DNA from: JAVBLG01 sp031553655
GTDB lineage: Bacteria > Desulfobacterota > Desulfovibrionia > Desulfovibrionales > Desulfovibrionaceae
NCBI GenBank assembly: GCA_031553655.1
Contig: JAVBLG010000096.1
Span: 1-39,048 of the forward strand
DNA length: 39,048 nt
Reading direction: 5' to 3'
Numbering within the stretch: position 1 is the first letter of the stretch; every line of letters begins with the position of its first letter. Of the stretch, positions 1-8,501 are shown one piece after another. Made by a program: the position numbers and the translations under genes. The notes beneath the pieces were generated by a model, which worked only from the letters and a program-made list of their open reading frames with translations, had not been told where the DNA came from and did not search any database.

Positions 1-40
1 GGTATGGTTCTTTTTGTTTGGATGATGCTGGGAGGAATGT

Positions 41-112
41 GGGGGTACGGAAGGAAAAATTTTTAAAAATTTTGCCTTCCTTCCCCCAACCCCCCATCCA
101 TCCTTTCAAAAC
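41..112 (+). repeat. Palindromic repeat element, copy 1
   Basis: An imperfect palindrome (arms rich in GGAAGG and AAAATTTT, about 41-87) is followed by a C-rich stretch and a conserved tail ending TTTCAAAAC at 112. The same structure and tail recur in reverse at 14765-14835. In this orientation it would follow a rightward gene lying before the window, as copy 2 follows surE. A role as a terminator-like element is inferred. The left arm here has diverged (a TAC in place of AA near 46-48), so the stem is weaker than in copy 2. Confidence 0.7.
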
Positions 113-162
113 TTTTATTTTTTCCACTTGGTTTAAAAAGCCTTTAATCACGAGGGAGAGAT

Positions 163-1134
163 ATGCGTTACATCGTAACAGGCGGAGCCGGATTCATCGG
201 CAGCGCGGCAATATGGAAGCTGAATGAAGTGGGTATAACCGACATTCTGGTGGTTGATTGCCTGGGGTCTTCGGACAAGTGGAAAAACCTGGTCAACAGA
301 CGCTTTGCCGACTACATGCACCGCGACGATTTTTTACGCCGCCTGAAAGAGCGCGGCCTCGACGACGATGTGAAAGCAGTAATCCACATGGGAGCCTGCT
401 CGTCCACCACGGAGAAAGACTGTGATTTTCTGATGCGCAACAATTTTCACTACAGCCGAGAGTTGTGCATGGAAACAATCAGAAAAAACGTGCGCTTCAT
501 TAATGCCAGCTCCGCAGCCACCTACGGCGACGGCAATCAGGGCTTTGACGACGACCCGGAAAAAATATCGCAACTCAAGCCGCTCAATATGTACGGCTAT
601 TCCAAACAGCTTTTCGACTTGTGGCTCATGGAGCAAAACATGCCCACAAACACAGTCAGCCTGAAATTTTTCAATGTTTACGGCCCTAATGAATACCACA
701 AGGAAAATATGTCCAGCGTGGCCTACAAATCGTTTCTGAAAATAAGAGATACCGGGCGCATGGCCTTGTTTGCCTCCAATCACCACGATTATGCCGATGG
801 CGGACAGATGCGCGACTTTATATACGTCAAAGATTGTGCGGAAATAGTCCGGCTGCTTCTGGAAAAGACCGAAGTGAGCGGAATTTTCAATGTAGGCACG
901 GGAAAAGCCAGAACCTGGAACGATCTGGCCATATCAACTTTTAAAGCCATGGGCGTGGAAGAGAAAATAGATTATATTTCCATGCCGGAAAACCTGTCGC
1001 GGCAATACCAAAATTTTACTGAAGCGCGCATGGACAGGCTGCTCTCGATTTGCCCGGTCAAAATGCACAGCCTTGAAGAAGGCGTGGAAGATTATGTAAA
1101 AAATTACCTCATGGCCAATGATTGCTACCTATAG
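163..1134 (+). CDS. hldD: ADP-L-glycero-D-manno-heptose 6-epimerase
   Basis: HldD (RfaD) is a cytoplasmic NADP-dependent short-chain dehydrogenase that inverts C6 of ADP-D-glycero-D-manno-heptose. This is the last step in making the activated heptose for the LPS inner core. The 323-residue protein has the usual length. It shows the N-terminal nucleotide-binding GGAGFIG motif (residues 7-13), a catalytic serine in NASSAATYG (about S117), the YxxxK pair Y144/K148 and a C-terminal FTEARMDRL segment typical of the family. The ATG at 163 follows a GAGGGAG ribosome site at 151-157. It stands alone here. The heptose kinase of the same pathway lies 31 kb away at 32136-33140, so the pathway is scattered. 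The next gene is convergent. Confidence 0.95.
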   Translation: MRYIVTGGAGFIGSAAIWKLNEVGITDILVVDCLGSSDKWKNLVNRRFADYMHRDDFLRRLKERGLDDDVKAVIHMGACSSTTEKDCDFLMRNNFHYSRELCMETIRKNVRFINASSAATYGDGNQGFDDDPEKISQLKPLNMYGYSKQLFDLWLMEQNMPTNTVSLKFFNVYGPNEYHKENMSSVAYKSFLKIRDTGRMALFASNHHDYADGGQMRDFIYVKDCAEIVRLLLEKTEVSGIFNVGTGKARTWNDLAISTFKAMGVEEKIDYISMPENLSRQYQNFTEARMDRLLSICPVKMHSLEEGVEDYVKNYLMANDCYL

Positions 1135-1169
1135 CCTTTCGAGCACCATAAGACACTAGCTCCGCAAAA

Positions 1170-1218
1170 AGGCCCGCTTGGCGCAGCCACTACGCAAAAG
1201 CGCATTTGGAGACAGCCC
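1170..1218 (-). repeat. Possible third copy of the post-stop element
   Basis: Directly after the TAA stop of the leftward CGGC gene (1219-1221) the minus strand reads AGGGCTGTCTCC and then AAATGCGCTTTTGCG. The start matches the elements after the Tim44 gene (14604) and the M23 gene (29039), both of which begin AGGGCT and continue with a GCGCC(T)TTT motif. The rest of the copy has no clear long stem, so it may be degenerate. Confidence 0.4.
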
Positions 1219-1548
1219 TTAATGCGTCCAGTCGATCACTGGTATGCTCTCCACCTTTTTTTCAATGGCGGCTTTCATGGCTTCGTAATGAGGGCAGGGC
1301 ATACCTATGGGGTTGCCTTTTTTGATGCATGAGGCAAGAAAAATAACTTCCGCGCCCCGATCAACAAGCATTTTGGCACGCATCACGGCCCGTTTGCCGG
1401 AGCATCCGCCACAACTTACAAAGCCCACCACCTCGCATGAACCGAATGCTTCAAAGGCGAACTTTCCGCTGGCGGCGATTTTGAAATCCGTCGTTCCCGG
1501 GCACATGTCTTCTGTTTGCTGGCAGCGGATTATTCCTACTTTTTTCAT
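1219..1548 (-). CDS. CGGC domain putative metal-binding protein
   Basis: A 109-residue protein of the CGGC family (named after its Cys-Gly-Gly-Cys motif), whose exact function is not established; metal binding is proposed from its cysteines. Visible cysteines are C9 (IIRCQQ), C16 (DMCPG), C38, C46 and C49 (VSCGGCSGKR), C74 (LASCIKKG) and C85 (PCPHY). There is no signal peptide, so it is probably cytoplasmic. The ATG at 1548 is preferred over the TTG just before it, because AAGGA at 1556-1560 sits 7 bases upstream of the ATG. It lies 81 bases downstream of the galactose-binding-like lipoprotein gene on the same strand and may be the last gene of that unit, although no functional link is evident. 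Confidence 0.85.
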   Translation of the reverse strand: MKKVGIIRCQQTEDMCPGTTDFKIAASGKFAFEAFGSCEVVGFVSCGGCSGKRAVMRAKMLVDRGAEVIFLASCIKKGNPIGMPCPHYEAMKAAIEKKVESIPVIDWTH

Positions 1549-1629
1549 CAAAATTTCCTTACAAATTTTTCTTGGACAATGTCCAGTTCCAGACGGTCCG
1601 ATGGTGGGGCCATGTCTATATGGGCCACA

Positions 1630-2643
1630 TCAATTGAGCGGTTGATAAGCTATGCGCACGGCAACCCCGCTCGAATCCCAGGCATATTGCGAACCGGCAA
1701 GAAAGTGTTTACCGTTAACGGCGTTCATGATCAACACGGCCACGGCCGTGCCCATGGCATCGCTGTCCTGCTTGACGGTAGCACTCATCACGCCCTTTTT
1801 TATAGCCTCCACCGCCTGAGGCGTGGCGTCCACTCCCACCACGGGAATAAATTTTTCCTTAGGCCCGCCTTCGGTGTTGAAACCGATTTCTTGAAGGGCC
1901 GCAATGGCTCCAAGGGCCATAGAATCATTATTGGCAATTACCAGTTCAATCGCGTTGCCGTCCGCGGCAAGCGCCTGGCGCATGGCCTGATAAGCCCTTT
2001 TTTCATCCCAATCGCAAACATTGGTCAACCCTGTCTGCCGCATGTCCAGGCCGAGTTCTCTAGCCCGTTTCACGCTGAATTCCGTGCGGGCCAAAGCCTC
2101 CGGATTGTCGATATTTCCCTGAAACATGATATATTGGAATTTGCCGTCCTTGTTACGATCATACTCCGGGTGTTGGTCCCACAGATGCTTTATCATGTCG
2201 CCCTGCATTTTTCCCGCATCGTCGGTCGGGGTCCCCACAAAGCAGGCCTTGTCATAATGCTTCAGACTGTCCAAATCTGGCTCTCGGTTGAAAAAGACCA
2301 CGGGAATTCCAAATTTTTTAGCTTTATCCACAAGTATGGAGGCGGACTGAGTGTCCACTAAGTTAATAGCCAGGGCATCCGCTTTTTGAGTCAAAGCCTC
2401 ATCTATCTGCCTGTTTTGCGTAAGCTGCCTGTCTTCGGCATAATAAGCCACAATCTGGGCGCGCCCCTCCAGCGCTTTATTCAAGGATGCGTTTACCAGA
2501 GAAATATAAGTGTCATCCGCCTTATACAAAAAAACACCGACACGCGGCTCGTGCCTTTCCGGTGGGTTTGGCGCCATACCGTCTCCGCAACCAAGCAAGG
2601 GCAAGGCGAAAAGGGTAATTATCCATCGCAACGATATTTTCAT
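1630..2643 (-). CDS. MglB-like sugar-binding lipoprotein
   Basis: A periplasmic binding protein of the D-galactose/D-glucose-binding MglB type, 337 residues. The N-terminus is a lipoprotein signal with lipobox LLGC (C19), so it is predicted to be membrane-anchored. The body aligns by eye with MglB throughout: RVGVFLYKADD, ALAINLVD, PVVFFNREP, the calcium-loop-like DRNKDGKFQ (162-170), VIANNDSMALGA and VVGVDATP. The ATG at 2643 overlaps the stop of the upstream hybrid kinase as ATGA and has GGAG about 9 bases before it (inside the kinase gene). An upstream in-frame start at 2676 would spoil the signal peptide. No ABC ATPase or permease gene is nearby. The context therefore suggests a sensory binding protein for the kinase; a transport role with distant partners remains possible. 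Confidence 0.9.
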   Translation of the reverse strand: MKISLRWIITLFALPLLGCGDGMAPNPPERHEPRVGVFLYKADDTYISLVNASLNKALEGRAQIVAYYAEDRQLTQNRQIDEALTQKADALAINLVDTQSASILVDKAKKFGIPVVFFNREPDLDSLKHYDKACFVGTPTDDAGKMQGDMIKHLWDQHPEYDRNKDGKFQYIMFQGNIDNPEALARTEFSVKRARELGLDMRQTGLTNVCDWDEKRAYQAMRQALAADGNAIELVIANNDSMALGAIAALQEIGFNTEGGPKEKFIPVVGVDATPQAVEAIKKGVMSATVKQDSDAMGTAVAVLIMNAVNGKHFLAGSQYAWDSSGVAVRIAYQPLN

Positions 2644-4883
2644 TGGTGCGGCTCCATCTTTGCCACCGCGCCCCACATGGCCAGGGCGCTCCGCAATTCG
2701 TTAACGTTCAGAGGTTTGGTCAAATGATCGTTCATGCCCGCGTCGAGGCTTTTTTCGCGGTCTTCGCCCATGGCATTGGCGGTAAGGGCGATTATGGGAA
2801 CGCTCTGGGCCCTGGGGTCAGACTTGGCGCGAATGTTGCGGGCCGCTGTAAGGCCGTCCATTATCGGCATTTGCACGTCCATGAGGATGAGATCGAAATC
2901 TCCTTTCTCCCACAGTTCCACAGCCTCGGCCCCGTTTTTTGCCACAGTGCTCTCCATGCCCAGGCCACGCAATATTTCCGTGGCTATTTCCTGATTGATT
3001 TCATTATCTTCAGCCAAAAGAATACGCAAGGAGGGCAGGGGCATATCCGGCTCGGGGCCTTCGGCTTTTTTGATTTTTTCCGCGTTGCCAACCTTGGCCT
3101 GTACGGTGAAGTGGAACGCGCTGCCATTTCCCGGCTCGCTTTCCACCCACATGTCGCCACCCATCATGCGGGCCAGTGACCTGCTTATGGTCAGGCCCAG
3201 CCCGGTTCCCCCGTATTTTCGGGTTGTTGAGCCGTCGGCCTGGGAAAAGGAATCGAAAATTCCCCCCTGATCCTCGTGGGCTATGCCTATGCCGGTGTCG
3301 GCAACGCTGAAAAGCAGAAATAACTTATTGTCGTTTCTTTCTTTTAGGGCCACATTCAGGTGAATTGACCCTGAGTCGGTAAATTTTATTGCGTTAGAAC
3401 AAAGATTTATGCATATCTCAGCCAGGCGACGCTCGTCGCCTTCAATGCAATCCGGAATGTCTTCATCCGCGCGGCAGGAAAATTCAAGACTTTTTTCCTG
3501 GCTTTTCACCTGCATAAGCTCATAAACGGAACGCAACATATCCGCAAGGCTGAAAGACGTGCGGACGATGCGCATTTTGTCAGCTTCAATTTTGGAAAAA
3601 TCAAGAATATCGTTGATAATTCCCAGCAAATTCCCGGCGGCCTCGGCAATGCGCCGCAGATAGTCGCGCTGTTTTTCGTCCGTGGTATCGCGTTCAGCCA
3701 AATATGTCAGCCCGATGATGCTGTTCATGGGGGTGCGGATTTCATGGCTCATGCGCGCCAGAAATTCGCTTTTGGCCTTGGTGGCGGCTTCGGTTCGGCT
3801 GATCATCTCGGTTAGAGTTTTCACCATCAGGCTCAGGCTGTCAGACAAATCGCCAAGTTCATCGCGCCGTTTAAGATGTATTGGCGCTTCCTGCCCGCCC
3901 TCGGTTATTCGCTTGGCGAACTTGCTCAATTTTTTTATGTCGCCGGCCACGGGCATGATGATCAGATATACGCACAGCGTGCCCAGCACTCCCATAAAGA
4001 TGCCCGCAAGCATCACCGCATTGCGCATGGAGGTAACGTATTCGGACAGGTAAATTTCATCGGCAATGGCTATGCCGTACAGCTCAGTCTGAGGAATGTG
4101 ATAAAAACCAATGATTTTCATCTCGCCGTTTATGTTTACTTCCATGGCTCCGGACACCATGGCGCGAATTTGTTTGAGCCAGGAGTCTTCAAGTAGAGTC
4201 TGCGAACTTAAATCTGTATCGTTCAGCGCCGCCGCGACTTTGCCGTTGGAGGAAAAGATGAATGTTTCCACCCCCGGGCGCGAAGCGTCTTTAAGAGCTT
4301 CGCGGGCCATTTGCGAAAGTTGAATATTGGCCACCATAGCCCCGGCCTTGCCGTTATAAACCGCTTTCAACCATACAGGCAGAAAAACTTCTTCCAGGGC
4401 CTCATCAACAAACGGTTTACCCACGGTAAAAGTGTTTCTGGACATAATTTTGTCAATATTTTCCCTGCTCAGCATATTCTTGAATGAAAAACCCAGGGCC
4501 AAAGCCCCGCTGAGAACTTCCCCTTGTTCGCTAATAAGATGTATTGACTCATAATAAGGGAACGCGATTCGCATTCTGGCAAGACGCCTCTTAAGAATGT
4601 TGCTTTGGAGATCACGTTCCTCTCCCGGAGGAAGATCCAGACATATGCCCACTTCGGGCAACCCCGCGGCCAGAATCATATCCTTGCCGGCGCGTTGCAG
4701 TTGCACGGATATATTGTTGCCGATGCTGCGGGCCGATTCGGTCATTATGTTTATTTTGGCGTGTGATGCAGCCGAGTCGGCTATGTGAAGAATAAAAAAT
4801 GAGGCTATGGAGCAAATCACCAGAATGGCGGTCAGAATGGACAGCGGCAGTTTGGTGGTAATGCTGAGTTTGGTGGGGAGCAT
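2640..4883 (-). CDS. Hybrid sensor histidine kinase with periplasmic sensor
   Basis: A 747-residue membrane hybrid kinase. Order: transmembrane helix (about 11-33), a roughly 250-residue periplasmic region (34-285) resembling a Cache-type sensor, a second transmembrane helix (about 288-312), HAMP (about 312-365), HisKA with phospho-accepting H380 in MSHEIRTPMNS, HATPase with N-box around 493-500, DTGIGI (529-534) and GGTGLGL (558-564), then a receiver domain (618-735) with acceptor D669 in LMDVQMP. There is no HPt or DNA-binding domain, so phosphate must pass to a separate protein not found in this window. The stop codon overlaps the start of the sugar-binding lipoprotein gene, which implies coupled expression and probably a shared sensing task. 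No strong ribosome site precedes the ATG at 4883. Confidence 0.93.
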   Translation of the reverse strand: MLPTKLSITTKLPLSILTAILVICSIASFFILHIADSAASHAKINIMTESARSIGNNISVQLQRAGKDMILAAGLPEVGICLDLPPGEERDLQSNILKRRLARMRIAFPYYESIHLISEQGEVLSGALALGFSFKNMLSRENIDKIMSRNTFTVGKPFVDEALEEVFLPVWLKAVYNGKAGAMVANIQLSQMAREALKDASRPGVETFIFSSNGKVAAALNDTDLSSQTLLEDSWLKQIRAMVSGAMEVNINGEMKIIGFYHIPQTELYGIAIADEIYLSEYVTSMRNAVMLAGIFMGVLGTLCVYLIIMPVAGDIKKLSKFAKRITEGGQEAPIHLKRRDELGDLSDSLSLMVKTLTEMISRTEAATKAKSEFLARMSHEIRTPMNSIIGLTYLAERDTTDEKQRDYLRRIAEAAGNLLGIINDILDFSKIEADKMRIVRTSFSLADMLRSVYELMQVKSQEKSLEFSCRADEDIPDCIEGDERRLAEICINLCSNAIKFTDSGSIHLNVALKERNDNKLFLLFSVADTGIGIAHEDQGGIFDSFSQADGSTTRKYGGTGLGLTISRSLARMMGGDMWVESEPGNGSAFHFTVQAKVGNAEKIKKAEGPEPDMPLPSLRILLAEDNEINQEIATEILRGLGMESTVAKNGAEAVELWEKGDFDLILMDVQMPIMDGLTAARNIRAKSDPRAQSVPIIALTANAMGEDREKSLDAGMNDHLTKPLNVNELRSALAMWGAVAKMEPHQ

Positions 4884-4971
4884 GAGGATACCGCTTTTTC
4901 TGTTCAGCAGGATAGACTGTGTCGTGACCTCGGACGGATAATTTGTATGGCTATCATGTTAAAAGCAGTAA

Positions 4972-5000
4972 ATTTTAACTTATGTTGCTCACAACGGCAA
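4972..5000 (-). promoter_or_regulatory. Candidate sigma-70 promoter of the kinase/lipoprotein unit
   Basis: On the minus strand a TTGCCG -35 (4995-5000) is separated by 17 bases from a TAAAAT -10 (4972-4977). The spacer contains TTGTGAGCAA. The kinase ATG lies about 90 bases downstream. The call rests on pattern match only. Confidence 0.45.
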
Positions 5001-5115
5001 CCATTGCTTTATGGAGCAGGATAATCAAATGAATCTGTTACGAGATGTTCCAGGCGCCATTTTTTCTTGAAAGCCTCCCTTCCCTCGACCGCCGGAGGCA
5101 TTCAGATGCGGCGGA

Positions 5116-6264
5116 TCAGGATTGGGTATTACGGTTCTTGGACGCCGCCGCCGGATGCTTGCTGATGCCGCTTTTGGCTCCGTGCAATGGCGGAAGCTGC
5201 TGCTTGGCGGCGTGAACATTTTTGCCTTTTTTTCCGGCTTTGACCGCTTTGTTTGCGGGTCTGTTGTTTTTGGCCATTTGAATATTTTTGGCCCCTTTGC
5301 TTGATTTATTTACTTTTTTCCCAACCTTGGCATAAAAGGCTTTGGGACGCTTAGTAACCACAGGCGACACACCGGACAGTTCCGCAGGCATGGAGGCCAG
5401 AGCGGAGGACACATTGGAGGACTGGCCTCGCGAGGCCATAAAACCGGCCTCCATGAGCCGGTGCATCTCATGGGCTCTGGCCGAATTGCTCGGACACCCC
5501 AAAATTACGGCCAGCAGCCTGGTTTTGCCCTGCCGGGCCGTGGAAACAAGGTTATAACCCGATGCGGAAATCCAGCCGGTTTTAAGCCCATCAGCCCCGG
5601 CGAACTGCCCGAGCAGAGGGTTTCGGTTATAAGTCACAACTCCGTTATGCACGATTTGCCTTTTGGAGTGATAACGCAACGCGCTCGGATAATCGCGCAG
5701 ATAGGCGCGGCTTAGTATCAGCATGTCTCTGGCCGTGGTACGCTGCCCCTTGGCCGGCAGCCCGTGCGGATTGGCAAACAGGCTGTTGCGCATACCTATG
5801 GCTCTGGCCTTGGAGTTCATGGCGCTCACAAAATTGGGAGCATAGCCCTGGCCGAAATATTCGGCCACAGCCATACTGGCGTCATTACCAGAAGAAACAG
5901 CCATGCCTGTGAGCAAGTTGTCAAGGCTCACCCGCTCCCTGGGAGCCAAAGCCATGCGCGAGCCGCCGGTATTGGCCGCCCGTTTGCTTACGGTAACAGG
6001 AATATCGAGATCAAGACCCCGGCGCGAGGCCATGTCAAGCGCTACATACATGGATAAAATTTTGGTCAGGGAAGCTGGCGGAATGCATGTGTCGGGGTTC
6101 TGCTCATAGAGAACCCTTCCGGAGTCAAAATCAATCATGATGGCGGATAACGCCTCAAGGGAGCATTCCGCCGCCAAGGCCATTCCCGGCCGGTATAATA
6201 GGCCTGAAATCAGCAATAAAAAAATAACAGCATTGCGCGCAGGCTTGAATTCTCCCAAAATCAT
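5116..6264 (-). CDS. D-alanyl-D-alanine carboxypeptidase (S11/PBP5 type) with basic tail
   Basis: A periplasmic DD-carboxypeptidase that trims the terminal D-Ala of peptidoglycan stem peptides. The 382-residue protein has a signal peptide (about 1-31, ending ALA) and all three active-site motifs: S65-L-T-K68, S125-G-N127 and K228-T-G230. The catalytic domain ends near 280. Instead of the PBP5 C-terminal beta domain and membrane helix, there is a tail of about 100 residues rich in lysine, alanine and asparagine (about 307-382), resembling a histone H1 tail. The ATG at 6264 is chosen over one 42 bases upstream because AAGGA (6272-6276) lies 7 bases before it and the signal peptide then starts cleanly. 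A minus-strand promoter precedes it. Confidence 0.92.
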   Translation of the reverse strand: MILGEFKPARNAVIFLLLISGLLYRPGMALAAECSLEALSAIMIDFDSGRVLYEQNPDTCIPPASLTKILSMYVALDMASRRGLDLDIPVTVSKRAANTGGSRMALAPRERVSLDNLLTGMAVSSGNDASMAVAEYFGQGYAPNFVSAMNSKARAIGMRNSLFANPHGLPAKGQRTTARDMLILSRAYLRDYPSALRYHSKRQIVHNGVVTYNRNPLLGQFAGADGLKTGWISASGYNLVSTARQGKTRLLAVILGCPSNSARAHEMHRLMEAGFMASRGQSSNVSSALASMPAELSGVSPVVTKRPKAFYAKVGKKVNKSSKGAKNIQMAKNNRPANKAVKAGKKGKNVHAAKQQLPPLHGAKSGISKHPAAASKNRNTQS

Positions 6265-6295
6265 GGCATATTCCTTGACATATTGTTTGTAACGC

Positions 6296-6324
6296 AACAT
6301 ACCCAAACGTCATATTACAGTCAA
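6296..6324 (-). promoter_or_regulatory. Candidate promoter of the carboxypeptidase gene
   Basis: TTGACT (-35, 6319-6324) and TATGTT (-10, 6296-6301) on the minus strand, with 17 bases between them. The expected start of transcription is near 6289, about 25 bases before the ATG. Confidence 0.6.
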
Positions 6325-6401
6325 TTACAATCCGCTCGCGCCTGGCCTGAATGGAATATGCAATACATTATAATCTATGAATAATATTTGGAGTGCAAAG
6401 T

Positions 6402-7100
6402 ATGGCCCGCATGCGTATAATAAAAAATCAAATAAAATTAATTCTTAATAGAGAAGATTACGCCGTACAACTGGACGAGATTAAAAACATGGGCATGGCG
6501 GCTATTGCTCCTCTCATATCCTTTCTGCCGTCGCCCGACCCTGTGCGTTCGCGAGCGGCTGCCGCTCTGGGGCATACGGTTGCCGCTATTGCCGCGCAAA
6601 GTACGGAAGAAGCTCGTGTAATCATGCGCCGCCTGATGTGGCACATGAATGAAGACTCGGGCAATATCGGCTGGGGCATCCCCGAAAGTTTTGCGGAAAT
6701 TCTGGCCCGCAGCGAAATCCTTGCGGACGAATTCCACAGAATTTTGCTTTCGTATATAATCGACACCGGCAAGGCCGACAATTATTGCGAACATGCCCTT
6801 CTGCGCCGTTCCTGTTACGAGGCGGTTGCGATTTTGGCCGGAAGCCGCCCGGATCTGGCGCAAAAGGCCGTGCCCGCGCTTATTGGCGGCCTTGATGACG
6901 AAGATCTCGTTTGCCGAGGGTATGCGGCCCATGCTCTGAGCTTTTTGCGGCCAGGTCCTGGGGCAATGAAGGGTCTAAGGGCTCTGGCTGAAAACGGTTC
7001 CGACATCCCGTGCCCAATTTTCGACGGTCGGAACATGCTCGAGACCACCGCCGCCGATCTTGCCGTAAAAGCCCTGGAGATTTGCGAACAAAGTGAATAA
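6402..7100 (+). CDS. HEAT-repeat protein
   Basis: A 232-residue soluble helical-repeat protein. Helix pairs of HEAT type are visible around 30-60 (MAAIAPLISFL, then RSRAAAALG) and again near 145-190 (QKAVPALIGGLDDEDLVCRGYAAHALSFL). HEAT proteins act as scaffolds for protein binding; the partner is not known. The ATG at 6402 follows TTGGAG with 8 bases spacing and is preferred to the GTG at 6393. A TATAAT lies at 6369-6374. The gene ends 17 bases before the AlkP-superfamily hydrolase and the two are probably co-transcribed. No catalytic motif is seen. Confidence 0.75.
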   Translation: MARMRIIKNQIKLILNREDYAVQLDEIKNMGMAAIAPLISFLPSPDPVRSRAAAALGHTVAAIAAQSTEEARVIMRRLMWHMNEDSGNIGWGIPESFAEILARSEILADEFHRILLSYIIDTGKADNYCEHALLRRSCYEAVAILAGSRPDLAQKAVPALIGGLDDEDLVCRGYAAHALSFLRPGPGAMKGLRALAENGSDIPCPIFDGRNMLETTAADLAVKALEICEQSE

Positions 7101-7117
7101 ATGGATGATGTTATAAT

Positions 7118-8428
7118 ATGCAAAATAAGATATGCCAGCCCTGGCCCTGTTCCAAATGTATGGTCCTGGGGCTGGACGGGGTACCTCTCAATCTGGCGCG
7201 GCTGCTGGCCGAACGCGGCCTCATTCCGCATCTGGCAAAAATTCTGCCCGGAGCCGGTTCCCTGACAGCGGATTTACCCGATGTGTCTCCGGTGAACTGG
7301 ACTTCTTTTTTCACGGCAACAGGGCCGGAAGAGCACGGTATTTTCGGCTTCACGCGCGTTAATTCCGGCGATTACTCTCTGGGGCTGTGCGACTTTTCCC
7401 ATGTGGCCGCGCCCACCATTTTCGATCGTCTGGGGCAAGCCGGGTATTATTCCAGAGTGATCAACCTGCCGAATACCTGGCCCGCCCGGCCGCTCAAGGG
7501 CATGATGATCTCCGGCTTTGTGGCTCAGGATTTTCCCAATGCGATTTATCCGCCGTTTTTACGCGGAGTTATGGCTGGTTACAAACTGGAAGCCGACACG
7601 GCCAGAGCGGCGCGCGATCCTGCTTTTCTTTTTGCCGAGCTTGAGGCCTGCCTGGAATCGCGCCGCCGGGCTTTCAGGTTACTGTGGCCGGATCAGGCCT
7701 GGGATCTGCTGGTGCTTACACTCACGGAAACCGACCGCCTGTTCCATTTTTTATGGTCGGCCGTGGTGGATCAGAACCATCCTCTGCACCCGGACGCAGC
7801 CGCTTTTTTCCGCAATTGGGACGGATTGGCGGGAGAAGTTATTAATACGGCCGAAAGTCTTGGAGCCAGGTTGATCATTCTGGCCGATCACGGTTTTACC
7901 GGTCTGATTACCGAAGTGGACATCAATACCTGGCTGCGTGAGAATGGCTATCTGATCCAGACCATCCCCCCGGATGTGGCCCCTGAGCTTGACGGAGCCT
8001 GCATTGCGCCGGAAAGTTCGGCTTTCGCTCTTGATCCCGGCCGCATTTATATCAATGCCGCCTCGCGCTTTGCTTCGGGCAAGGTTGACGAGGACCGGGT
8101 CGGCGCGCTTAGGGAAGAAATACGGGAGGGCCTGCTCAACCTTGAATATGAAGGAAACAGAATATTTGCGGAAATAAAGCGCGGAGCAGAGCTTTACAAC
8201 GGCCCGCTGGGACGATACGCTCCCGATCTGGTGTGCGTAGCGGAACCAGGTTTCGATCTCAAGGCCAAATTCAATCGCAATGCGGTATTCGGCTTTTTCG
8301 GCCGAGACGGTACGCATACGCCGCAAGGGGCGCTTTTCTACGATTCGCTAGGCGAAGAAGCGGCAAGCCCACGCGAAGTGGGCCGCCTTGTTCTGCGCCA
8401 TTTCAACATGAGGCGGCAGCCCGGCTGA
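7118..8428 (+). CDS. Alkaline-phosphatase-superfamily phosphodiesterase/nucleotide pyrophosphatase-like protein
   Basis: A 436-residue member of the AlkP superfamily (type I phosphodiesterase/nucleotide pyrophosphatase branch). These two-metal enzymes cleave phosphate mono- or diesters through a Thr/Ser nucleophile. Visible sites are the first metal aspartate in LGLDGV (D20), the probable nucleophile T62 in NWTSFFT followed by EEHGIFGFTR, a D and H in TETDRLFHFLW, and DHGF in ILADHGFTG. The typical metal-ligand set is therefore present. There is no signal peptide, so it is probably cytoplasmic. The substrate cannot be told from sequence. The ATG at 7118 has no good ribosome site, which with the 17-base gap suggests translation coupled to the HEAT gene upstream. 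Confidence 0.85.
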   Translation: MQNKICQPWPCSKCMVLGLDGVPLNLARLLAERGLIPHLAKILPGAGSLTADLPDVSPVNWTSFFTATGPEEHGIFGFTRVNSGDYSLGLCDFSHVAAPTIFDRLGQAGYYSRVINLPNTWPARPLKGMMISGFVAQDFPNAIYPPFLRGVMAGYKLEADTARAARDPAFLFAELEACLESRRRAFRLLWPDQAWDLLVLTLTETDRLFHFLWSAVVDQNHPLHPDAAAFFRNWDGLAGEVINTAESLGARLIILADHGFTGLITEVDINTWLRENGYLIQTIPPDVAPELDGACIAPESSAFALDPGRIYINAASRFASGKVDEDRVGALREEIREGLLNLEYEGNRIFAEIKRGAELYNGPLGRYAPDLVCVAEPGFDLKAKFNRNAVFGFFGRDGTHTPQGALFYDSLGEEAASPREVGRLVLRHFNMRRQPG

Positions 8429-8501
8429 CGTATCTTATTTGAATAATAACAAAATCATCCGTTTAAGGTGATTACTTTCAGCGCTTGCGCGATTTGAGTG
8501 G

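Noticed and set aside
1573..1585. Short palindrome TGGACA-A-TGTCCA between the lipoprotein and CGGC genes
   Set aside because: Single occurrence with short arms and no promoter nearby; too weak to call an operator or terminator.
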